This document shows, piece after piece, positions 34,549-43,974 of a DNA stretch of 64,000 nucleotides (the first letter of the stretch is position 1; every line of letters starts with the position of its first letter). The DNA is from Chlorocebus sabaeus (lineage: Eukaryota; Chordata; Mammalia; Primates; Cercopithecidae). The position numbers and the translations under genes were made by a program. The stretch spans positions 77,319,622-77,383,621 of the forward strand of contig NC_132925.1 of the NCBI RefSeq assembly GCF_047675955.1. The letters run 5' to 3'. The notes beneath the pieces were generated by a model that was not told where the DNA came from, searched no databases, and worked only from the letters and a program-made list of their open reading frames with translations.

Positions 34549-34800
34549 TGGCCAGGCGCGGTGGCTTACACCTGTAATTCCGGCACTTTGGGAGGCCAAG
34601 GTGGGTAGATCTCTACTAAAAATACAAAAATTAGCTGGCGTGGCGGCATGTGCCTGTAATCCCAGCTACTCCAGAGGCTGAGGCAGGAGAATCGCTTGAA
34701 CCTGGGAGGTGGAGGTTGCAGTGAGCCAAGATCATGCCACTGCACTCCAGCCTGGTGACAAAGCTAGACTCTATCTAAAAAATTAAAATTAAAACAACAA
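34549..34800 (+). mobile_element. Alu with internal deletion of the left arm
   Basis: GGCCAGGCGCGGTGGCTTAC starts the element, but GTGGGTAGATC jumps straight to TCTACTAAAAATAC, so about 55 bases of the left arm are gone. The tail is a mix of AAAATT and AAC units. Confidence 0.92.
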
Positions 34801-35354
34801 CAACACACACCCCACACCCTTTCCTAATACTAAGGTAGGCTTTACAGCAGAGAGAAAAGTAGAGATACATTCCACACCAACAGGGATCTTTACTGGTGAT
34901 GAAATGATCAGAAAACATGATACCAGGTAGCAGAGCGCTCAGTTGTACCGCAGTATTGCTGAAGAGTACAGTAAGATTCCAGTGAGATGGAAGCCTCAGA
35001 GAAGGTGCCCCAGGAGACAGGACTGGGCTTGATCTAAAGATGTCTAGGATTTGGGGAGGCGAAAGAGGTAGGAGTCTATGCTTAGGCATTAAGCAAGGAG
35101 ACATTATTGCTTCCTTTGGGAGTATCCTTGACTTACCAACACCATATCTTCATTAGCCTTAACAGGGCTTCTCCTTGGAAATATTCCTTCAGAAATTACA
35201 CTATTCACTTTTAAACAAAGGATGGCTTCAACCCGGTTATGATGACTCCAATCTAGGCATGTAGGTATCTGCTTTGTAGGCATTTGCTGCTCGAGAACCT
35301 TGAGGGCTAAATTCTTTTTATATTATGTGTCATTTTGTCTTTTAATGTTTGCTT

Positions 35355-35522
35355 CTTAACCTGAGGTGTGCATCAGAAGTACATACACACTTTTTTATTT
35401 TAAAGATGTACTAATCCCAGTTGTACATTAACTATTCTGATTCAGTAGATCTAAGGTAGGGATTAGATGGCTATTTTTAAAATAAGTTCTAAGAGTTTAA
35501 TCTGGTCAAGAACCTCTAATTT
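35355..35522 (+). mobile_element. Probable MER5-type hAT fragment
   Basis: GAGGTGTGCATCAGAAGTAC, ACTATTCTGATTCAGTAGATC and GGTCAAGAACCTCTAA resemble MER5 with high divergence. Confidence 0.5.
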
Positions 35523-35524
35523 AG

Positions 35525-35732
35525 AGCAGTGGTTCTCCATTGTGGGTGATTTTGTCCACTACAGCACATCTGGAAATGTCTGGAGACAGCTTAGACTGGT
35601 GGTGGGAGGGTGCTACTGGCATCTAATAGGTAGATGGTGAACATCCTACCATGAACAAGACAGCCCTCCCATAATAAATAATTATCTGCAAAAATGTCAA
35701 TAGTGCTGAGGTGGCTGAACCCTGATTTTAAG
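35525..35732 (+). mobile_element. MER20 (hAT-Charlie)
   Basis: GAGCAGTGGTTCTCCATTG, CTGGAAATGTCTGGAGACAGC and GGGTGCTACTGGCATCTAATAG match MER20 sense. Confidence 0.88.
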
Positions 35733-35834
35733 GATAAAAGATACTGAAATACATGTTTATTTCTGTCAATACCCTCCTACTTTGTATCCTACAAGACTTC
35801 ATAACTTTATTTATTCTGTAGCAACACTGTGAAG

Positions 35835-35950
35835 AGATGGGAAGAGATAGTATTATTTTCATTTTAAGATAGGAAACTTGAGGTCCGAAATGAACTTGCC
35901 CAGATCCTCAGGGCCCTTACTTCTGAAACTATGGTATTTTCATCCCCGCC
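35835..35950 (-). mobile_element. MIR fragment, reverse
   Basis: TTTCATTTTAAGATAGGAAAC and AACTTGCCCAGATCCTCAGG are diverged reversed MIR. Confidence 0.6.
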
Positions 35951-35964
35951 TCTGAGAGCACTGT

Positions 35965-36033
35965 TATTGTCTACTTAATTCACCACTAGTGTCCGGCATA
36001 TGTAAGCTTCAATAACCATTTGTTAAATAGGTA
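35965..36033 (+). mobile_element. L2 3' end fragment (weak)
   Basis: GTGTCCGGCATATGTAAGC then TTCAATAACCATTTGTTAAAT resembles the sense 3' tip of L2. Confidence 0.5.
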
Positions 36034-36448
36034 TTGGTGACTTCCTAGCCCTTATAGTATCTTGTGTACTTTGTCAAGTATATTTTCGGTTTCCAGTTCT
36101 AACTCAAAAACGTGAATTAAGTTCTTAAAGAATCTCACTGTCGAGTTTTGCAATTGTCAGTTGATTTTTTGTAAGCCTTGCAAATATAGTATTCTGGTTC
36201 ATGTAATGGGGAATGAATCGCTTTGGCCCACTTGATTTTTTGGTGAATCTGAAGATTCATCAGAAAACCTTTTCTGTTTCGACAACTTTTGAAACAATTT
36301 TGTACATGTTTTAGTTCTGTTTTCCACCTTATTGAGCATGTGAAGCTGAGTCTAATTCTCTGGGTCAAGACCTTTTAGGACTCTGGTTTCACACTACTTA
36401 ACCCCAAGTGTCGCTATCCAGTCTTGAAGATGTTAAAAGAGTGGACTG
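36034..36448. other. Intron, unique sequence
   Basis: Nothing recognised. Confidence 0.4.
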
Positions 36449-36450
36449 TT

Positions 36451-36733
36451 GGGCCAGGCGCGGTGGCTCATGCCTGTTAATACCAGCACTTTGGGAGGCC
36501 GAGGCAGGCGAATCACGAGGTCAGGAGATCGAGACCCTCCTGGCTAACATGGTAAAACCCCATCTCTACTAAAAATACAAAAAATTAGCTGGGTGTGGTG
36601 GTGGGCACCTGTAGTCCCAGCTACTCGGGAGACTGAGGCAGGAGAATCACCTGAACCAAGATCACGCCACTGCACTCCAACCTGGGCGACAGAGCGAGAC
36701 TCTGCCTCAAAAAAAAAAAAAAAAAAAAAAAAG
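36451..36733 (+). mobile_element. AluY-type with a right-arm deletion
   Basis: GGGCCAGGCGCGGTGGCTC start and A25 tail. About 30 bases (the GGGAGGCGGAGCTTGCAGTG block) are missing after GAGAATCACCTGAACC. Confidence 0.92.
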
Positions 36734-36989
36734 TTGATTTATCCAGAATTGCACCAGGAATAATTTCCCCAACTCTGAATACAGTGCTCTTTCTGCCATA
36801 CTCTGTGCCTCTAGAAGATGGGGCTACAGTGTTCGTCAGCCCAAGTCACATTCTGAAAGCTGCTCTTTTGATACAAATCCCACAGAGGGCTTTTAGGGGG
36901 AGAAAAAATACAGCATTCTCCTAAGAGGAAAACAGGAGGAAAGATTCCAATTAATTGAAGTTTCTAATGAATGACTGTTTAATCATAAT

Positions 36990-37150
36990 AATTATAACAT
37001 TTATTTAGAGTTTTTTAAATATATATTTTCCTAACTGTACATTAGAGATAATAGCACCATCTTGTTAAACATGTTATTTCTTTTAAATCCTCTTAGCAGC
37101 CCTAGGATATAGGAACCTTCGTGATCTCCGTGTTACAGGTATTGAGGCCA
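36990..37150 (-). mobile_element. MIR-like fragment, reverse
   Basis: AATAATTATAACATTTATTTAG and TAAATCCTCTTAGCAGCCC, with GTGTTACAGGTATTGAGGCC, are diverged reversed MIR. Confidence 0.55.
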
Positions 37151-37154
37151 TTGA

Positions 37155-37345
37155 GAGCCAATATTCACTGGGCACTCTGTACCAGGTACTGTTCTAGACA
37201 CTTAAGTGTAATAATGCATGTAATTTTCATGATCTCCTTGTGAGGTAGGTTTTTATAGATGAAGAAGTTGGGTTACTAACTGGCAGACAGACTTCGCCAA
37301 ATTCAGAAGCCTGGAAAGTAGTCTTTCCAACCTCTTTCTTTCTGA
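37155..37345 (-). mobile_element. MIR, reverse
   Basis: CACTGGGCACTCTGTACCAGG, CCTTGTGAGGTAGGTTTTTATAG and GATGAAGAAGTTGGG are reversed MIR. Confidence 0.75.
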
Positions 37346-38380
37346 CCACAAGAGTAGCCATGTAACTATAATGTCCTAGGCAAAAACTTTACACTATTCA
37401 AATATGTTCTCCCTACCCCTAAAAGCCCTCACTATACCAAGTGCTATGTGTCCCAAATTCATCCACTGGGGTTCTTGCCGTAATCACTATTTCCCTCATG
37501 GCACCACTGTAGGATAGAAGACAGAAATTGTGCTTCTATGACCCTCTATCTAGAACATGCCTTGTTAGTGACAGCTTGTCCACTAACAATGATGGGCGTT
37601 GCATAGCTAATCACAAAGAACCCTTAATGAAAATTCAACCCCACTAAGGCAGGTCTTTTCCTGAATGTGAGGACATTGTCACTGTACTCAAGCTCTATGA
37701 ATACCAGCAGACCCTGGTCCTAAAATGATCCCAGAAAGCACTTCTGTAACCCACTTCAGGGTGAAACCCCATCCTCAGCTGAAAAAGACTAGAGCGTAGT
37801 AGGGAATCTTGCATACCATATATGCTGCAAAATCTACTTCTACCTAGGCCTAACTAAGGGGTGGGTCTCAGCTTTCAGTCTATCTCTCCCTCTGTGTTCT
37901 ATCTAAGAACGTTTATCCCATAAGAATAAAGTTTTGTGGTTTATTTTGGGGAGTAAAATGATGGTAACATAATACCATTACATCCCAGACAGTTGATAAA
38001 TGGTTTAGGGTAGCAGTTTAAGTTCCTTAAGCAAAACTTGACACAGTGGTATTATTAAACAACAATGCTCAAGATTTTCCAATGAGGTACTGTTGACTCT
38101 TTTAACCTACCTACATAGCTAAGTTTTCAATGGCACTATGAGGTTTCACAGATTAGTAGTACTTTATGGAGAGGGGAGGTGAGTAATCGACAATTGTAGA
38201 ATAACATGGTTATACAATCTGTGCATAATACAAATGGAGTTGCAACTAAATCATTACGTGGTCATTATCCAATAATGCCTAAAGATGTCAGCAATGTGAA
38301 AATTTGTGATCAGGTATCACCAAAGTCCTTTCTTGATTTATTTCTAACCAAAGCTTACACTAAACAATGTGACAAGGTGA
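37346..38380. other. Intron; 37440-37945 may be an old LTR
   Basis: 37440-37945 ends in CTAAGAACGTTTATCCC and AATAAAGTTTTG, a layout seen in LTRs, but I cannot name a family. The rest is unique. Confidence 0.35.
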
Positions 38381-38397
38381 TGAAAGAGAAAAAAAGT

Positions 38398-38473
38398 AAG
38401 GAAGGAAGAGAAAAGAGGAAAGAAAGAGAAGAAAGAGAAAGGAAGGAAGGAAGGAGAAAAGAAAAAAAGGGAG
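38398..38473. repeat. 76-nt polypurine tract
   Basis: Only A and G on the plus strand for 76 bases, made of GAAAG, GGAAG and AGAAA units. Such tracts can form triplex (H-DNA). Confidence 0.9.
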
Positions 38474-39399
38474 TTGTTTTTTTCTCTTGAAACTTTAAAG
38501 AGCTTACCAGATAGATCGTCAGCTGTTAGCCAACTCTTGAAAGTGGCAAATCCCTTGGCCACTGGAAAGTGGTCTATATGCATTGTTTCTAAAGAGTTTG
38601 TTTATTCAAAATATGTCTGGTTTTGGCATTCAGGCTGGGGGCTCAGGGGCAGTAGCTGAGGTCAGCACTGCGTACCGTTTAATGAAGCTCACTCTTGCCT
38701 GTGGTTTCTGAACACCATCAAATAGTGGTAACTGAGGCAGAAGGGTAAGTGGATGTGGGCGTGAGGGAATTCTTGTAAAGGCTCCCCACTTGGCTTACAC
38801 AGAATTAGAGAAATGGAGGCCTGCTTGCATTTGTTGGTGCACATTAGAAATAAATTTGGGCATTCAACTTAAAGAACTCACTAACGACAAGATGCACAAA
38901 GAAATGCTATTATGTATTTAGCACAGTCTTTGTAAGCTTGGCCAGGCAAGGAGGCTTATCAAAAGAAATATGTAAATAACACAACCTGCTTTACAAAGGA
39001 AAAAAGAATAAAATTAATCCAAGACATTCGTGGCGTAATACTATTTTCTGCCCTCGGCTTTTCTTTTTATAACTTGAGACAAGCAGCCTAACAGTCCAGC
39101 ACAAACAATAGCACACTCCAAAAAAATCCAGACCCGGGGCATCCCTCCGTCCCTAGTAAAGAACTCCAAATGCGTCTCCAGCCTCACACACAATATTATT
39201 ATGAAATCTGACATTGTCATAGCCAAATCCTTGGCTTGGGCAGTCTCCCCTTCCCCCTCCTTTGGGGGGAAAAGGGGGAAGCGTCGGGAGGGGTGGGGGA
39301 ACCAAGCCAATCAAAGTTAAAATAAAGTCTCTTTCTAGCAAGACTACTGTCTATAACATGTTGTTCCTTATAGAAAGTGGGATATGGTGGCATTTGCTT

Positions 39400-39640
39400 G
39401 ATTAACTTGCTCGACAAAAGTGACAGCTGCTGTGGGTGCATGCGGATAAGCTGCACGGCGCAGTTCCGCCTTTGTACATCTGTCAGCAAAAAGGGAAGAA
39501 TAAAGAGTGAAAAGAGACAAATTGGTCCCAAAAGACACTCCATTCAACTTAGGAGGTTTGCCCCATTCAGGCGCTCGCTGTGCGCCTCAAGTACTGAGAG
39601 CTTATTCAATTTCATTCACTCTTTCGAATGAACCCACAAG
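39400..39640. promoter_or_regulatory. Candidate conserved non-coding element with hairpin
   Basis: CpG-bearing, repeat-free (GCATGCGGATAAGCTGCACG, GGCGCAGTTCCGCC). Holds the inverted repeat AGGCGC/GCGCCT at 39569-39587. Enhancer role is inference. Confidence 0.3.
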
Positions 39641-40002
39641 TGTTTAATTTCTTATTCTGTCACCTCAAAAGGGTGGGGGGTGTGGGGAGGAAGGGGGAGG
39701 GAGCCTTGTGGACGGGAAGCATTGACGGCAAGGCAGAGTGATCCAGGCCTCACATATTAACTCATGGCTAATTTATGGTTTAACTCTCTGTGCTCAGGCC
39801 CTAGACCCATCTGAACACTTCAATGGGGGACCTGACGCAGACTTCTTACCTCCTGGCTGGTGGATCCCAAACCATCTGTAGCTATCGAGGGCACCCAGCA
39901 TGTTGAATGTGTATCTTGTATAAGGACAATGGTCTGAGGTTTGTGCCTTTTACAGAAATGAGATGGCTGGCTCCCCAGGGTAAGGTTTGGGTAAGTGATC
40001 TG

Positions 40003-40006
<4 letters not shown>

Positions 40007-40038
<32 letters not shown>
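40007..40038. repeat. (GT)n microsatellite
   Basis: About 16 GT units. Confidence 0.94.
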
Positions 40039-40039
<1 letters not shown>

Positions 40040-40999
40040 CATTCTCACTCCCATAAAGAGAAAAAAAAATAGAGTCATATGCAGTGAGAAGTAGAAAGAG
40101 GGGAATACGGTTTCCTGAGAGTAAAAATAAAGCAAGAGGAAAGGGCGCCATTGGAGGCAGAACCCAGCTGTACATCGTGAAAACACATGTTAACTTTTAA
40201 AAAGCAGCACTTTGTCTTTATTTTCCTCATTCCTGGGCCCCAGGCATCAGAACCTGTTTTCTAGACTTCCTTAATTGGGCAGTCACTATGGACACCCAAA
40301 TGTTTCCTCCTAAGAGATCAAGATGCCCTCTCCATCCGCCTGTGCTGCCTGCCATGCTCTCCCCAATCTGCTGCCATCTTCCCTCCTCCAGCCTTCATGC
40401 CACTCTGCCTTCTCTTCTGAAACCAAACACCCTGCCCATCTCCTGTGCCACCATCTGAATACTGTCCCTGCACCCAGTCCTTGTATGTTGACTGCTTTTT
40501 GGAAACCACTCAATGCCATATCCAGCTCCTAAAAAGATCATGCTCTTCCCTTATGAGAAATCATTCCCCAAAGAGCTCATGTTCACTGAACTGAAATAGA
40601 TCTAATTTCAAAACTGCTTAGAGGACTTTGGAAAGTGTTCTTAACCCAGTTAGAATTGTTGGGTCTTATTGTCCTCAAATTCTGGGATTCCAGACAGTAC
40701 CTTCTAGATGGTATATTTGTGTCCTTTCATTATCTGCTTGGAAACCAGCTGTGTGGTTTGATGTAAAGCATTCCATTTAGCTATTCACCTGAATTTTTTC
40801 CATGTAATAGCCTGGAAATTATGTACATACGTACACCATGTGTTCGTATATTGAGAGTAATGATGAAAATCACCTCAGCCCAGGAAACCAACACCCTAAA
40901 GTCAATTTGAATTTTCCTAAGTAAGAACTTCAACTTTGGCTCACAAAACTCTAATGATTCATGACTCTCGAAAGTTTAATGTGTGCAAATTATGAAATT

Positions 41000-41330
41000 A
41001 GCCCTAATATGATTAACCAACCCTGTTTTAAGACGGCAAAGTTGGCACTCCACTTTATCTTTCCGTTCTGTACATGAGATACGATCCTTATTTTAGAGTA
41101 TGATTTCTATAATCATTTCTATATGGTATGCAAATTCCTTATTCAGTTGCTTACGTCAATCTGCTTGCGAATTAATGCAGTTCACTCTAAATGCAGTTCC
41201 CATACCTAAGAAGCGATCAGGGGAGTGGGCAGATGCTGTTCGTGAACAATCTGAATTCAGTTCATACGCTGAATCCTTCTCCTACATCTTAAGTTCTTGT
41301 ATGCATATCAGAGAATAGTTTTCAGATAAA
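41000..41330. promoter_or_regulatory. Candidate conserved element with octamer site
   Basis: Perfect octamer ATGCAAAT at 41128-41135 (POU factor site) in a repeat-free block rich in TAAT/ATTA cores (GAATTAATGC). Inference only. Confidence 0.3.
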
Positions 41331-42258
41331 TTATTCCCACTGCTCACATGGATAATGGGTGGTAGGATGTGCCACCAAAACTGGAATTTTGTTTTTGACA
41401 TAATTGAGCTTTAATAGATTGAGATGACTTGAAAATGCAAATTCAGATTGTAACCATACATTTTCTCAAAACAGTAAGTTCCTTTGAGAAGATGGAGGCT
41501 AAGGGCATGGGAGTCCATTTTCTCAATGCACAGGGAGGCCTATGAATAAATCCCCCAACATATCCAGAGAAAAATAGGCCCCAGAAAAAGATATTGTTAA
41601 CAGTGGTCAGTCTGTTCATGTCCAAACTGCACACCTGCCCTGGGAGACCCAGGTGGCAGACAAGGCCTGATTAGAAGCTGATTGGGGCTTAATCACATTG
41701 GGCTCATTATTTATGTCTCTTGAAGAAAGAAATGGTCTGAACTGAGAAATTCAGGTACATAAGAGAGCCATTCCTTTTCTGTTACATATCACAGTTTCCT
41801 GGTTTGCTTGCAGAAAGTAAGGTGTCAGCTTCTGATGTTTGCTACAAAACTTTTCTATGTAACGTGTCACAAAATCCAGTTTTCCCGATTTTGCTGTGAT
41901 AGGTCCTGCTGTTGAGTCAGGGGTATTAGAGAAGCTGGTGTCTGGCCCATGTTCCGTTTTTCATTCAGGGTTTGACCATTGGTTACATTTTTATTTAATT
42001 TCTTAGACACTGCGCAGTTTCAGAAGTTATGTTGTGTGCAGGCAAACACAGATGTAATTTTGACATCGAAGTTAGATTCTTTCTTTCAAGGCAGCAGGGC
42101 CTTGAAGGATAATCAAAAGAGATAGAGGAGGGAAGGTATATTTTGAGATTTGGGTACCTTGAGTTCAAAGGTGGGAGGGTTTTGAAGGTTTTTGCCTTGC
42201 TCTTCATTTAACTTGATATTAATAGGGCATTCATGTAGTTATAGAAAACATTATTTAT

Positions 42259-42594
42259 CAGCCGGGCTTGGTGGCTCACACCTATAATGCCAGCACTTTG
42301 GGCGGCTGAGGCTGGTGGATCACTTGAGCTCAGAAGTTTGAGACCAGCCCAGGCAACATGGAGAAATCCCATCTCTACAAAAAATACCAAAAACTACCAC
42401 CAAATAAATAAATAAATAAATAAATAAGGGCATGGTGTTGCACACCTGTAGTCCCAGCTACTTAGGGTGCTGAGGCGGGAGGATCACTTGAGCCTGGGAG
42501 GTCAAGGCTGCAGTGGGCTGAGATTGCCACTGTACTTCAGCCTAGGTGACAAAGTAAGACCCTGTATCAAAAAAAAAAAAAAAAAAAAAAAAAA
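42259..42594 (+). mobile_element. AluJ-type with (AAAT)n in the linker
   Basis: CACTTGAGCTCAGAAGTTTG and GTCAAGGCTGCAGTGGGCTG are old Alu features. The middle linker has become (AAAT)n at about 42400-42427. Tail is A24. Confidence 0.93.
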
Positions 42595-42714
42595 GAGGTA
42601 AAAAAAGAAAGAAAAGAAAAAGAAAGCATGGAACACTCAGGCTTCACAATCTCTGAAGGCTCAGAAGTAGGAAAAATACAATAGAAAATACTATAGAAAT
42701 GTAAAATAGGATTT

Positions 42715-42822
42715 AACAAGTCATTACTCCTTAAGGTTGTTAGGAGAAGTAAATGAGTTTAAGTCATATAAACTGCTTAGAATTGTGCCTGATACATAAT
42801 AAGTGCTCACTAAATACTTTCC
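42715..42822 (+). mobile_element. MIR 3' part
   Basis: GGTTGTTAGGAGAAGTAAATG, GTGCCTGATACATAATAAGTGC and TCACTAAATAC are the MIR 3' end. Confidence 0.8.
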
Positions 42823-42950
42823 TTTTTTTTTTTTTTTTAAGATACTAGGATCTCACTTGTTGCCCAGGTTGGCCTTAAATTTCTGGGTTTTAGTGATCCT
42901 CTCACCTCAAACTCCCAAGTAGCTGAGACTATGGGCACATGTCATTGTTC
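42823..42950 (-). mobile_element. Monomeric or partial AluJ/FLAM, reverse
   Basis: T16, then GATCTCACTTGTTGCCCAGG, TAGTGATCCTCTCACCTC and CCCAAGTAGCTGAGAC: one diverged left-type arm. Confidence 0.75.
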
Positions 42951-43002
42951 TCTGCATACTTTTATTATTATTATTGCTAGTTATTTTTATTGTTGTTTGT
43001 TA

Positions 43003-43155
43003 TTTTTTTTTTAGAGACAGAGTTTCACTTTGTCACCCAGGCTGGAGTGCAGTGGTGCAATCATAGCTCACTGCAGCCTTGGAACTCCTGACCTATAGTG
43101 AACCTCCTGCCTCAGTCTCCCAAAGTGCTGGGATCACAGGTGTGAGTCATTGCAA
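43003..43155 (-). mobile_element. Partial AluJ, reverse
   Basis: AGAGACAGAGTTTCACTTTG, GGCTGGAGTGCAGTGGTGC and CCCAAAGTGCTGGGATCACAG: a second short Alu arm close to the one at 42823. Confidence 0.82.
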
Positions 43156-43256
43156 TATTATTAATGTCACTATAGAACTTTTTTCCAAATCAAATTCAAT
43201 GAGACATAAACATCCTGAGAGAATTTAATGGGTGGCTCATGAAGAATAGTTCTGTT

Positions 43257-43562
43257 CTGGCCAGGTGCAGTGGCTCATGCCTGTAATCCCAATACTTTGG
43301 GAGGCCAAGGCAGGTGAATCACTTGAGGCCAGGAGTTCAAGACCAGCCTGGCCAACATAGTGAAACCCCATCTCTACTAAAAATAACAAAAATTAGCCAG
43401 GTGGGGTGGCACACACCTATAATCCCAGCAACTCAGGAGGCTGAAGCATGAGAATCACTTGAACCTGGGAGGTGGAGGTTGCAGTGAGCCGAGATCGCAC
43501 AACTGCACTCCAGCCTGGGCGTCAGAGCAGAACAGTCTCAAAAAAAAAAAAAAAAAAAAAAG
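43257..43562 (+). mobile_element. Alu (S-type)
   Basis: Full-length, GGCCAGGTGCAGTGGCTCATG to A21 tail. Confidence 0.94.
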
Positions 43563-43783
43563 AATAAAAGAAAAATAGTTATTTCGTTAAATACATTTGG
43601 AAAAACACAAAGTTAAGTGGACTTCTCTACTACAGGACTTCTCAGAGCGTTTAATATGCTAATGTGGCATGACAAATCAGAATCACCAATAGTGTTCAGA
43701 CAGACTACAGCATATAGTATGCACACATGTATTCACACGTACATTCACAGGCCAGTGAAAAATTGGAAGCTAGAAAAATGTAT

Positions 43784-43962
43784 GTTTAGCTGGGCATGGT
43801 GGTACACGCCTGTGGTCCCAGCTGCTTAGGAGGCTGAGGTGGGAGGATCACCTGAGCCCAGGGAGGTTGAGGCTGCAGTGAGCTGTGATCATGCCACTCT
43901 ACTCCAGCCTGGGTAATAGCAGCCTGGGTGATGACAGAGTAAGACCCTGTCTCAAAAAAAGA
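43784..43962 (+). mobile_element. Alu monomer (FRAM/right-arm type) with own duplication
   Basis: Single arm, AGCTGGGCATGGTGGTACACG to a short A tail, flanked by AGAAAAATGTAT at 43772-43783 and 43963-43974. The flanking duplication shows it inserted as a monomer. AGCAGCCTGGGTGATGA repeats part of the preceding AGCCTGGG. Confidence 0.85.
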
Positions 43963-43974
43963 AGAAAAATGTAT

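Larger units (their letters stand above)
38480..42255. other. Intron, 3.8 kb without dated transposons
   Basis: Only one GT microsatellite (40007-40038) interrupts it. The parts at 39400-39640 and 41000-41330 keep CpGs and look like conserved regulatory sequence. No coding exon found. Confidence 0.45.
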
